Source: Paracoccaceae bacterium
GTDB taxonomy: Bacteria; Pseudomonadota; Alphaproteobacteria; Rhodobacterales; Rhodobacteraceae
DNA: 64,000 bases
Assembly (NCBI GenBank): GCA_014872875.1
Contig: WKFI01000005.1
Coordinates: 744,001 to 808,000 of the forward strand
Reading direction: 5' to 3'
This document shows, piece after piece, positions 1-10,300 of the stretch (position 1 is the first letter of the stretch; every line of letters begins with the position of its first letter). Both the position numbers and the translations under genes were made by a program. The notes under the pieces were generated by a model that made no database searches, was not told the DNA's origin, and saw only the letters and a list, made by a program, of their open reading frames with translations.

Positions 1-454
1 GTCAGCCGAGGTTGTATCGCTTGACTGGAAACGATCCTTTGTTCTGAGCAACCACAAGTGTTGCTGGCTGAAAAAAGCGATTGATCAAACTGAGAATGAT
101 GGCCGTTTTGTCCCAACCTCAGTCTTTGCCGCAGGTTTTGTCAAACGTCCGCGGTTGATAAAAGCTCCCAACGAGACTGGTACCCGCTAATCATTGCCTG
201 CTCCTGATTTACCCTAACCTGTCTAGCATACCTACCGCGTTCGGATTTCGATCTGGGCCAGCAATCCGTTCGCGTATCGGGTGGAGATCAGGGTCAAAGC
301 CGAGTCATCGCCGCCCATGTTCTTGATCGCCTGTGGGGGTTGAGTGTCGGGTACAGCGCACTGCGTTCACAACGAGGCCCAGCTTAGCTGCACCCAGTCT
401 TTGCTGCAGGCCAGTCTAGACCCAGATCATCAGCACGTTGCGCAGGGCATCGCG

Positions 455-1136
455 GGGTACTGTCAGACAGGTGCGAACCAGTCTCGGCTAGGCCGGTAAG
501 GCTGCCCCTGATCCCTCGCCAAGTACGCGCCACTCGGCGAGCGTAGCAGTGCGCGTCAAGTTGAAGGTGTCTCGGCTGGCGAGCGACCTGTCCAAGTTGA
601 AGTTGTTATCGACAGAGGAATGGACGGTGCGAATATCTTTAAACTACGAATGCGCCTGAACCGTTGCATGGCACGTTTTCTTCGTCGGAACGGTAGGTGC
701 GAATTCTCAACACGGTTGTTGAGCCGCCTGCTTGTTTCGGCGTTTGGTCTCGACGGCCTCAAGCACTTCACCTTCGTGATCAACAGCACGCCAGAGGTGG
801 TGTCGTTTGCCCTTCACTCTCATAAAGGCCTTGCCCGCGTGCCATCTCCATTTCGAGAACGCGCGCAGCTGCTGCACCCGCTTCCGCCTGACCGAAGGCC
901 GCAAATATCGGACCACCAAAAGCGAACGGTTTCGTGGCTGACATCAATGCCTCGCTCTAACAGCAGGTCTTCGACATTTCGAAGCGAGAGTGGAAACCGG
1001 ATTTACAACATCACCGCAAGACGGATGATCTCAGGGTTGGTTTTTGACGTACTTAAATGGCGATCATTCACTGATAAGCCGGGCTACGATTGCCCCCCGC
1101 CCTTCTCAGCCCAAGTTCTTCTGACAAGACGCTGCC
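455..1136 (-). pseudogene. Decayed IS6-family insertion sequence (transposase remnant with both end-like sequences)
   Basis: Reverse frames contain RLNNRVENSHLPFRRRKRAMQRFRRIRSL and LWRAVDHEGEVLEAVETKRRNKQAA, matching the intact transposase at 11919-12623. Left end GGGGTACTGTCAGACAGG and right end (rc) GGCAGCGTCTTGTCAGAAGAAC resemble the termini of the other copies. Multiple frameshifts. Confidence 0.8.
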
Positions 1137-1265
1137 ATCAACGACTGTCATTTGCTGCAGCGCATAGAAAAACGCTGCCATTGGCCCACAGTGCAGCGAC
1201 TCTCAGGACGCCGATGACCAACTTGCGAACGATCGGGCCTTACGCATCACATGGGCAGACCTAGT

Positions 1266-2831
1266 TCAGTGGATTCCGCGGTTCTGCCCTTCCCAAAACG
1301 GTTTGCGCAATTCCGTTTTCAGCACCTTGTTGGCGCCAGAGAGAGGGAATGGCTCCTCGCGGAACGAAATACTGCGCGGGCATTTGTAGCCGGCGATTAG
1401 CGTATGGCAGTGATCTTTTAGCGCCTGTTCGGTCGCCTCTTCACCGGGTTTCAGGATCACGATCGCATGTACCGCCTCGCCCCATTTCTCATCCGGAATA
1501 CCGATCACTGCGCTGGTGGCGACCGCCGGGTGTTGGGACAAGGCGTTTTCGACCTCAGTGGTATAGACGTTCTCACCCCCTGAGACGATCATGTCTTTCA
1601 GGCGATCCATGAGAAAGATGAAACCGTCATCGTCCATATAGCCTGCGTCACCCGTAAAAACCCATCCATCTTTGAGCGTTTCAGCCGTGATTTCCGGCTT
1701 GTTCCAGTAACCGAGCATCGTGATCGGACCACGAACGATGATATGGCCGACCGTCCCGGGCGGCACGTCACGGTCGTTTTCGTCGACAATCCGAATTTCG
1801 CAAACCCGCGTCGCTCGCCCGCAAGAGCGAAGTTTACCCGCCTTCATGCCAGCTTCGGTATGGAATTCCGTCCCAAGTACCGTTGCAACCGGAGCAAGTT
1901 CTGTCTGGCCGAAGGCCTGCAGGAAGCGAGCATTGGGAATGGCTTCAAACGCTCTGGCCAAGACGCCCTCGGTAATCGGTGACGCGCCATAGGCGATCAG
2001 CTCCAACGACGACACGTCCGTCCGAGCCAGTTTTTCAGATTGAAGCACCATTTGAATCATTACTGGAACGAGTAAAAGGTGCGAAGGGCGATGTTTCTCA
2101 ACCGCCTCAAGCGTCGCCTCCGGCGAAAACATCGGGATTGAGGCATGCGTGCCCGAAACAAAGGTGACAGCGGTGAACCACAACAAATCAGCAATGTGAA
2201 ACATCGGAGCAGCATGCAGATATACCGAGCCTTCACGCAGCTGTAGCTCCTGGGCATTGGAAATGCCGCCGACATAGAAGTTCTTGTGGCTGAGCATGAC
2301 ACCTTTGGGAAAACCGGTTGTGCCTCCGGTGTAGAAGATCCCGGCGAGATCATCGTCACCGCGTCCGGCATCCTCTACCGGGTCGGCAGCAGCCAAGATC
2401 TCCTCATAGCTGAGCATGCCATCCGGAGTTTCGCCGTCGCCGGCGTAGATGACCGAAGTGATCCCCGGCGCGTCCGCCAGAATGGCAGGAACGGCCTTCG
2501 CGAACGCATCGTCTACGATGAGGATCTTGGCGCCGGCGTCGTTCAGGGCATACACGCATTCCGGTGGTGCCCAGCGAATGTTCATCGGCATCATCGCGCC
2601 ACCCGACCAAACCGAGGCGAAGAAGTACTCGATGAATCGATCAGAGTTGAGTGACAAAAGCGCAATGCGGTCGCCTGGTTCAACTCCTAGCTTTTGGAAT
2701 GCCCCAGCCAGTTTTTGCACACGCTCCAGAAACTGTGACCAGGTTTGCTGCCTGTCCAGATGGATGGTGGCAATGGCATTGGGTGCCACCTGCTGAGCAC
2801 GGCGTAAAATAGCTGAGATCTGCATGGTCAT
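1266..2831 (-). CDS. AMP-dependent acyl-CoA synthetase/ligase (fatty-acid-CoA ligase-like)
   Basis: Motifs DLAGIFYTGGTTGFPKGVMLSHKN, QAFGQTELAP, GWVFTGDAGYMDDDGFIFLMDRLKDMIVSGGENVY typical of the ANL superfamily. Likely start at MTMQISAIL (ORF extends to 2936). Confidence 0.93.
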   Translation of the reverse strand: MTMQISAILRRAQQVAPNAIATIHLDRQQTWSQFLERVQKLAGAFQKLGVEPGDRIALLSLNSDRFIEYFFASVWSGGAMMPMNIRWAPPECVYALNDAGAKILIVDDAFAKAVPAILADAPGITSVIYAGDGETPDGMLSYEEILAAADPVEDAGRGDDDLAGIFYTGGTTGFPKGVMLSHKNFYVGGISNAQELQLREGSVYLHAAPMFHIADLLWFTAVTFVSGTHASIPMFSPEATLEAVEKHRPSHLLLVPVMIQMVLQSEKLARTDVSSLELIAYGASPITEGVLARAFEAIPNARFLQAFGQTELAPVATVLGTEFHTEAGMKAGKLRSCGRATRVCEIRIVDENDRDVPPGTVGHIIVRGPITMLGYWNKPEITAETLKDGWVFTGDAGYMDDDGFIFLMDRLKDMIVSGGENVYTTEVENALSQHPAVATSAVIGIPDEKWGEAVHAIVILKPGEEATEQALKDHCHTLIAGYKCPRSISFREEPFPLSGANKVLKTELRKPFWEGQNRGIH

Positions 2832-3357
2832 CGCGAGTTTCACTTCCAAAATTTGACGGTGTACGAAACTCGCCCAATCCTGACGCGGTATCGTTTCAAT
2901 AGCAAGCCTCGGCCAAGGGAAAGCGAGCCAGCTCATGGGCCTGCATGGGGCTCAGGGCCGTCAGCTGAGGCTTTTCGCCAGATGTCCACATAGCGAATGA
3001 TACCTGCCGCTCAGCGCCAGCCGGCATTCCGGCGACGTCTGCTTTGACACCTCAATAACCGCTTAAGCGATAACCGGACCTTGGTTTGAAGAGCGCTCAG
3101 ACTGAGTTCCGGGACACAACCGCTGTTCGCGACACCTCAAACTTGATCAGGTCCGAGTTTCGGGGACGCATCGGAAACAGACCCTGCAAACTCAAGACAG
3201 CGAACAGGCAACAACACACTCTTGCGCCCCAACCCGGACCTTCACTCACCATCCAAGATGTTGCTTCGCGACCCGCCATTGCCGCCATTCAGGGCATCCG
3301 AGAGACACCAGGCCTGGTGAACATCCTGAAAATCAGAGAAGAACCCCAAACTTTCCA

Positions 3358-3588
3358 AATAGCTTCGTGATCAACCGCACGCCACAGGCAGTGCCGTTTG
3401 CAATTGAACATCACGAAGGCCTCACCGACATGCCGCTGCCATTTCGAATAGGCGCGGAGTTGTTGGAGCAGTTTGGGTCTGGTCTCTGGGCTCATCTTGA
3501 AACAGCAAAAAGGGGCAGGCTTGATCATACCCAAACGCTCGCCAAGCCCCCTGCCCGCCCCAAGGCTGGTTTCGTCTGACATGACCCA
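3358..3588 (-). pseudogene. Truncated IS6-family transposase remnant
   Basis: FCCFKMSPETRPKLLQ...YSKWQRHVGEAFVMFNCKRHCLWRAVDHE resembles the IS6 transposase N-terminal half. End-like sequence (rc) GGGTCATGTCAGACGAAACCAGC near 3566-3588. Confidence 0.7.
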
Positions 3589-3835
3589 GGCATGCTGCTC
3601 ACAAGGGTTCTTCTTTGGCGCAATCTTCAAAAAGACTGTCCTCAGATCCAAAGAAATTAGAAAGACGAAAGCATACTTTCTGATTGCCCGATGGTCGTGC
3701 GTGCGAAGTGCTTTCAACACCTCGTCCGCAAACTGATCGCGATGGCGGCATCACATTTGATGACCCATTTCGGAAATCAAGTACCTGTTCAAAGAAAGTT
3801 TTCGCCTCAAACGGCGCTGCTTGGAGTTGACTTCA

Positions 3836-4999
3836 ATGCTGAAAAACAACGACTTTTCCTTGGCACTGCATGCCATCTACGACGCCGCTTATGCCCCCGA
3901 TCAACTGCGGCGGGCCCTCGACACGGCGAAGAAGTCGACCCAGACGTTTGGTGCCTTGCTTTGGGCGCATGGCGTTGAGGAAACGTTCCAGTATCGCGAA
4001 CAGCTTGGATGTTCTGTGTACCAGCAGTATGCGCCCGTTCTTGCGGAATACAACCGGACCTTCATCAACGGAGATGGCAAAGATATTGATAGCCAGGCAA
4101 TCCTCGCCACACACGATTTTCCGGTTGAAACGCCGATCTTCGACAGTGACGTGTTCGATATGAGGACCTTCGAGGACAGACCGGAAATCAGGTTCTTGCG
4201 GCAAGTGGCCGGTGTCGGCAATCGGTTTTGGTTCAACTTGTCACTCGATCCAGCGTTCTTGTCGGGGTTGGTGTTCAATTACCCTGTGCAAATGCGTGAA
4301 ATCCCCCGGCACGACTTGATTCACACAAGGCAACTGTCTTCCCATTTTGCCAAGGCTTTGGACATCGCCCGTTGGGGACACGCTCTGCGAACAAAATACA
4401 ACGCCGTCCTTGGCGTATTGAACAAGATCGAAATGGGCGTCGTGGTCATGGACAAGTCCCATCGACCAATTCTAGTGAACACCTACGCACAAAACGTGTT
4501 TTCGGACCGAGCCGGTATCTGGATTGACGGTCAAAACCAGCTACGTACCCGGTCTGACGATCTGACTGCCGAAATGCGTGACGCCATTGCCCGCGTCGCG
4601 AGCACCGCCGTCGGAGAAGACGATAGTACCGCCATCGAGTTTCCCGTGTCGCGCGGAAGCGAGCGGCCGCCCCTTCTTGTGATCTGTTCTCCCTTGCGCG
4701 ACGCGAACATGGAACTTGAAAAACACCTGACCGGCTGCCTCTTGACCGTCATCGATGCCGAGCAGAGTCCGCCCGCGCGTGTGGATGCTTTCGCGGCCTG
4801 TTACGGCCTTACTCCAACAGAAAAAAAGATTGTTCCGCTGCTGGTCGAAGGTCTCAGCGCGCCCCAAATTGGCGAGGAAATGAACGTCGCCAGGTCGACA
4901 ACTGAAACCCACATCAAGTCGATCATGGCCAAGACGGGTTCAAAATCCCGTGTCTCGCTGGTCTGGAAAATGGTCCAGTTTTCGCCACCGGTAAATTAA
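3836..4999 (+). CDS. LuxR-family transcriptional regulator (C-terminal LuxR HTH)
   Basis: C-terminus GLTPTEKKIVPLLVEGLSAPQIGEEMNVARSTTETHIKSIMAKTGSKSRVSLVW is a LuxR-type HTH. Start at MLKNN or MELTSM (3821). Confidence 0.88.
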   Translation: MLKNNDFSLALHAIYDAAYAPDQLRRALDTAKKSTQTFGALLWAHGVEETFQYREQLGCSVYQQYAPVLAEYNRTFINGDGKDIDSQAILATHDFPVETPIFDSDVFDMRTFEDRPEIRFLRQVAGVGNRFWFNLSLDPAFLSGLVFNYPVQMREIPRHDLIHTRQLSSHFAKALDIARWGHALRTKYNAVLGVLNKIEMGVVVMDKSHRPILVNTYAQNVFSDRAGIWIDGQNQLRTRSDDLTAEMRDAIARVASTAVGEDDSTAIEFPVSRGSERPPLLVICSPLRDANMELEKHLTGCLLTVIDAEQSPPARVDAFAACYGLTPTEKKIVPLLVEGLSAPQIGEEMNVARSTTETHIKSIMAKTGSKSRVSLVWKMVQFSPPVN

Positions 5000-5001
5000 G
5001 A

Positions 5002-5253
5002 TCAGGACTTTCGCAAACCGATCAGCAACTCGGCGAAGAAACCTATGTCGCTCCTTCGCTTCCAACCTGTGCAAAGCGTCTCGCTCGGCCTGTATTCCGC
5101 CCGCGCGGCACGCCACCGTAAACCATTGTGGGTAATGAGGGAAATCCCGCTCAGCACCCCCAGATCATCAACGCAGGATTTGCCTTGGGACTTCGGGAAA
5201 AAGGGCCTAAGACGCGTCATCTGTGCATCCGTCAGCCGGAATGGACCAGACAC
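5002..5253 (-). pseudogene. Truncated IS5-family-like transposase N-terminal fragment
   Basis: MSGPFRLTDAQMTRLRPFFPKSQGKSCVDDLGVLSGISLITHNGLRWRAARAEY resembles the DUF4096 N-terminus of IS5-type transposases. The remainder is missing. Confidence 0.7.
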
Positions 5254-5316
5254 GTTCGCCGCTTATTTTTCGATCCGCGAACCAAGCCTCCAAGCGGAAA
5301 TCAAAGGGTCCTGCCC

Positions 5317-6354
5317 CTAACTCAATCCTGATTTTGTTGGCGTGCGATTACTTGAAACGAACTCCCGAGGGTTTATGCCCGACCAACGTTTGAACGCAGT
5401 AGAGAATGAAGACTGGTCGGCATAGTCCAAGAAAAAGGCGACTTCAGAAATGCTATAGCCGCCCTTGAGGAAGGTCTGCGCGAGATCACATTTCACGTCA
5501 TCAACAATCTGACGAAAGCTCAGGTTTTCTTCAGCCAACTTTCGCGTGAGAGTGCGACGGCTCATACCAAGGCTCGAAGCGACTTCGTTGGCAGGCACGA
5601 TCCTACCCGGAATACTGTTGAGCAACGTGCCTTCTACGCGTGACCTCAATGACGGTTCAGAGGACGATCGCTGCGCCAAAAGCGTTTCTCCGTAATTCAT
5701 CAGATGGTCTCGCAGCTTGGGATCATAGGTCGGAATAGCCAGATCAAGCGTGGACAACGGGATCAGAACTTCGGTTTGTTCGGCTTCGAAAACAACGCGA
5801 AACCCGAACGCGCGTTCGATCTGTCTTCGATCCACAGCCGAAGCATGATCGAAGCGAATTTCAATCGGAAGAAACTCCACGCCACTGAACTTGCGCAATA
5901 CGCCGAGCACCCCAAAGGCCAGATACTCTGAGTACCTGTGATATTTTGCCAGTGACTGGTCGATTCTCTGAATAACGAAGGATGCGGAACTGCCTGTCAC
6001 CCGAAGCTCATAGGTAAAGGCGGGATCAATGGCCGCATAGTACCGTTGGGAGTTTTCGATTGCTCTGCGCAGTGTCGCGGAGAACTTTCCGATGTAGTTG
6101 GTCAGAGTTCCAGAATCCAAAGCGGCCAATCCGGCGCGCATTCCGAACATGCGATCTTGCAGAACATCACAAGCATGGCGGACGAAATGCGCTTCGGACA
6201 AGGGGTCAACGTGTCCCGCCACATGTTTCCAGTCCTTGGTCAGGTCGGCACGCCGAAGAACTTCTTTGACGGCATCCTCGCGTCCAGAAACGGCTTCGAA
6301 GTAATCGACCAATGCGTCAAGTCGCCCGCCAATCGGTCGCATCTGTTTGTCCAC
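5317..6354 (-). CDS. AraC-family transcriptional regulator (arabinose-binding-domain/OruR-like N-terminus)
   Basis: C-terminal HTH: VASSLGMSRRTLTRKLAEENLSFRQIVDDVKCDLAQTFLKGGYSISEVAFFLDYADQSSFSTAFKRWSGINPREF. Confidence 0.93.
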   Translation of the reverse strand: MDKQMRPIGGRLDALVDYFEAVSGREDAVKEVLRRADLTKDWKHVAGHVDPLSEAHFVRHACDVLQDRMFGMRAGLAALDSGTLTNYIGKFSATLRRAIENSQRYYAAIDPAFTYELRVTGSSASFVIQRIDQSLAKYHRYSEYLAFGVLGVLRKFSGVEFLPIEIRFDHASAVDRRQIERAFGFRVVFEAEQTEVLIPLSTLDLAIPTYDPKLRDHLMNYGETLLAQRSSSEPSLRSRVEGTLLNSIPGRIVPANEVASSLGMSRRTLTRKLAEENLSFRQIVDDVKCDLAQTFLKGGYSISEVAFFLDYADQSSFSTAFKRWSGINPREFVSSNRTPTKSGLS

Positions 6355-7359
6355 TCCGGCCAGTCAAATTCACACGCCAACAAGCAAGCGTATACTTCAG
6401 CAACTTTTCAAGGACTTTTTGCGCTACTTCATTCGGCAAAGACCAAATCCCCTCGGGACGGTCGAAAACCTGCTCGACCTACCATACAAGTCGGCCGCTT
6501 CCCGTGCACACAGCGCAGAGCTCGTCGCCATTCCGCGAAATGTGCCCAGCGCCGAAGATATCATCTTCCACCAGAGCCATATCTTTCTTGCTGGCAGCCA
6601 AAGCCGGTTTGGCCCACAAGTCATCAACCGTGAACCTTGGCCGAGTCTTGGAACCGACGGCATTCGGTTCTGCGAACCGGTGTAGATTGCGATCGATGCA
6701 ACGTTTGGTTCAAGTGCCGACCTGTGAGCCCAAACTACGCGCCGGACAGCGCGGCAAACTCGATTAATTGAAGTCAGGGGAGTGTCACAGCCTATCGGAC
6801 AAACAGGTGGCATCGTGGTTCGAATGCAATTTGCAAACTCGTCCTCTCATTAGGGCGGAATAATTGCATTCAATAGTCATGAATTCAGCAGTCGATCAAC
6901 AACGGAAATTGTGCCTTATTATTGTGCGAAATGGCCGGTGATGACCAAATTTTCATCTTATTTTGGTGGCAACCGATCCGCAGGCCTAATTAGATTTGAC
7001 ATCTGATAGAAATTATAAGCACGGCGCATTGTTGCCTAGAATTTTTGAACGCAGGCCAAAATCTTTGGATGGCGGGTCACGCCGGCAGGCGGCGGTTAGA
7101 TTGGCCGTTGCCCGTTCCAGTACGGATTTTCCTAATATATTGAAAAGAATATTTTTTCCGTGTGAGCCGAAGATCGAGACATCCGATCCCTACAAATCCG
7201 TGCTCGCCCTTCTCCGAAAGACGTTGCCTGTCCTCCCCGATTCGGGGGAGGCGGGGCTGATTTCATATTCATATTCTGTTGGTGCCGGAAAGTGCCGAAG
7301 TGGAAGCGCCCGTTAATGGCACGCACCGCAAGCCGCAAAAACAACCAGAGGGACAATTG

Positions 7360-10300
7360 ATGATCGAGGCACTCGGCGACCCCTTCCGCGTCAACACTTA
7401 CACAGACAATACCCAGCTTAACACCAACACCACGACGCTGGCGGATGGCAGTTTTGTGGTCATCTGGATTTCCAATGGACAAGATGGCAGTGGATATGGT
7501 GTCTATGGACAACGCTACAGCGTGACGGGCGCCGCGCTTGGGGACGAGTTTCGGGTCAATACCACGACGGTCGATTCACAATATACGCACCGATATTACA
7601 CTAATGAAAACAACATGCCTGTCGCGGCGCTACCCGATGGAGGATTTGTCGTCGTGTGGTCGTCTTCGGGCCAAGATGGCAGCGGATGGGGTGTTTTTGG
7701 GCAGCGATTTGACTCAGACGGAGCACCGACGGGTGACGAGTTCCAAGTCAACGACTACACGAACAGCAGCCAACTCTATGCTAGGGTAACGACCCTGACA
7801 GACGGCGGATACGTCGTGACATGGGTCTGCAACACACAGGACGGGTCTGGATATGGTGTTTACGGTCAAAGATATGCCGAAGACGGAACCACAGTCAGAG
7901 ACGAATTCCAGATCAACACGTATTCAGCAGGCAATCAGTCCCGCCAGGTCGTTCAACCTTTGTCCGATGGGCGGTTTGTCGTTTTGTGGGAGTCTTATCT
8001 CCAGGATGGCAGCGGCTATGGTGTCTATGGACAACTTTTTTCGTCCAATGCGACCGCAGTTGGAACCGAGTTCCGCGTCAACACTCACACTACGGATTAT
8101 CAAAACTTCATTCAAATAACCGAGCTTGAGGATGGCGGGTTTGTTGCGACATGGTCCAGCAGCGGGGGCGATGGCAATGGCTACGGTGTATCCGGTCAGC
8201 GCTACGATGCCAACGGAACCGCCGTGGGCACCGAGTTTCAGGTCAACACCCACACAGTTGATAACCAAAGTGATGCAGACATCGCGGGCCTGTCTGACGG
8301 CGGATTTGTCGTAGCATGGAATTCTTTTAATCAGGACGGCAGCGGTTGGGGCATTTTTGCGCAGCGGTTCAATACCGATGGAACGGCTGCAGGCGACGAA
8401 TTCATGGTCAATTCGACCACAAGTGACCATCAGTATGCTGCACAGATTGTAGTTCTGTCGAACGGTGGTTTCGCAATTGTCTGGGAGTCTCGATCGTCCC
8501 TTCACGAAGAGCTTTTGGGCCAGGTCTATGACGCGTCCGGCGAAACCGTAGGCAGCGAGTTCCAGATCACCGATCCCGGGACAGGCAGCGGCGCCTGGAG
8601 AGTTGATGGCCACAGGCTGACAGCGCTTCCCAATGGCGGGTTCGCAGTCAATTGGACCCGACGGCATTACGATCAGGACGGCATCCTTCAAACCGATGTT
8701 TTTGCCCGCGTTTACGCCGACCCGACCACGATCAACGCTGACCCGACGGGCGACGTCACCATTGTCGGTGACGCCTTGGAAGGCGCACTCCTCACCGCAG
8801 ATGTGTCGACCCTCGACGACGAAGACGGGCTTGGAGATCTGTCCTATCAATGGTTGCGCGATGGCGCCGATATCGTCGGCGCGACGAGCGCCACTTATAC
8901 GCCGGATCTTGATGATCTCGACGCTGAAATCTCGGTCCGGGTGAGCTATGTTGACGACGAAGGAAATGAAGAGGCTGTCACCAGCGCTGCTACGGACCCG
9001 ATCCAAGTCGAAAACCCGGTCCGCGGGACGGACGCCTCGGAAACGCTGACCGGCAGCGATGCGGGCGATACTTTTTTTGCCTCGGACGGAAACGACACGA
9101 TCGACGCCGGACCCGGAAACGACCGGATGATCTATTCGGGCACGGCACCGGACTATGTGATCTCCTTTGCGCAAGACGGGAACAGCATTCTGGTGGCGGA
9201 TGCAACGCCCGAAACCGAAGACCAGGGCACCGATACAATCCTGTCCGGGCTGGAAACCATCTTGTTCGCGGATAAAAGCAGCGCCCGGATCAACTGGGAC
9301 AACGGGATAGTCATGGTGCGAGATCCAGGCGGAAACCGTGTTTCGGAACTGTTTCACGACGTATCAGGAACCAAGTCGTGGCAAACACGCTTCAAGGAGT
9401 ACAACAGCGACGGCCGGTTGACGGAATCTTTTCTCCAATACGACGACGGAACAACGCTGACGACCCAGTTCGGCTATATCGATGGCACGCGACGCACCAA
9501 GCTCATGACGGACGGTGCGGATAGCCAGAGCAGAAAACTCTGGTCGACCTTGTCGACGAGCTATGATGAGAACGGCAAACAATCACTCATCGCATATGTT
9601 TTCGACGACGGGACAACGTTGTCGAAAACATTTACGTATGCAAATGGCGTCCTTTCAACGAAGATCTCTACCGACGGCCAAGGCGCTCAAAGCCGTAAGT
9701 TCTGGGATACGATCGTGAAGACCTTTGACGAGGACGGCAACACCGCTGCAGTCGACACGACCTATGACGACGGTACCACGAACTCGATCAACTACACCTA
9801 CGAAAACGGTGTGCTGATCAAACGCGTGGAAACCGACGGCCATTGCGATATGAGCAGGAGCCCGTGGAGCCGTAATGAATGGACCTATGACTCCAACGGC
9901 GTTCTGATCGAGAAGATCGAGGTAATGGACAACGGTGATCAGACCACCTGGACATATGTGGATGGCGTAATCCGAACCAGGCGTTTCGACGATTTCAGCA
10001 ACTCTGCCGACTATGCCTACAAGACATGGCACTATGACGAAGCGGGTGTTTTCATCAACAAGATCAGGCACGAAGAAACGAGTTCTTCAGTTTTGCCGTT
10101 GAGTTTTGGCAAGACCTTCGAGGGGTTGGGTTCCCGTCACAGCAGCGGGGTTTCGGTGTCTTCGGCAGGTGATGTGAACGGAGACGGGATCGATGACTTT
10201 CTCATTGGAACCACTGGCATAGCTGGAGGAAAGGGCGCGACCTACGTCGTTTTCGGGACTGCGGACGGCTATCACGAGTTTTGCAGCCTGTCCGAGCTTG

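Noticed and set aside
620-1264. 214-aa plus-strand ORF
   Set aside because: Lies antisense across the decayed IS6 transposase; not a real gene.
6046-6633. 195-aa plus-strand ORF
   Set aside because: Mostly antisense to the AraC-family regulator.
7924-9357. 477-aa minus-strand ORF
   Set aside because: Antisense shadow of the RTX/FG-GAP repeat gene; repetitive composition mirrors the sense codons.
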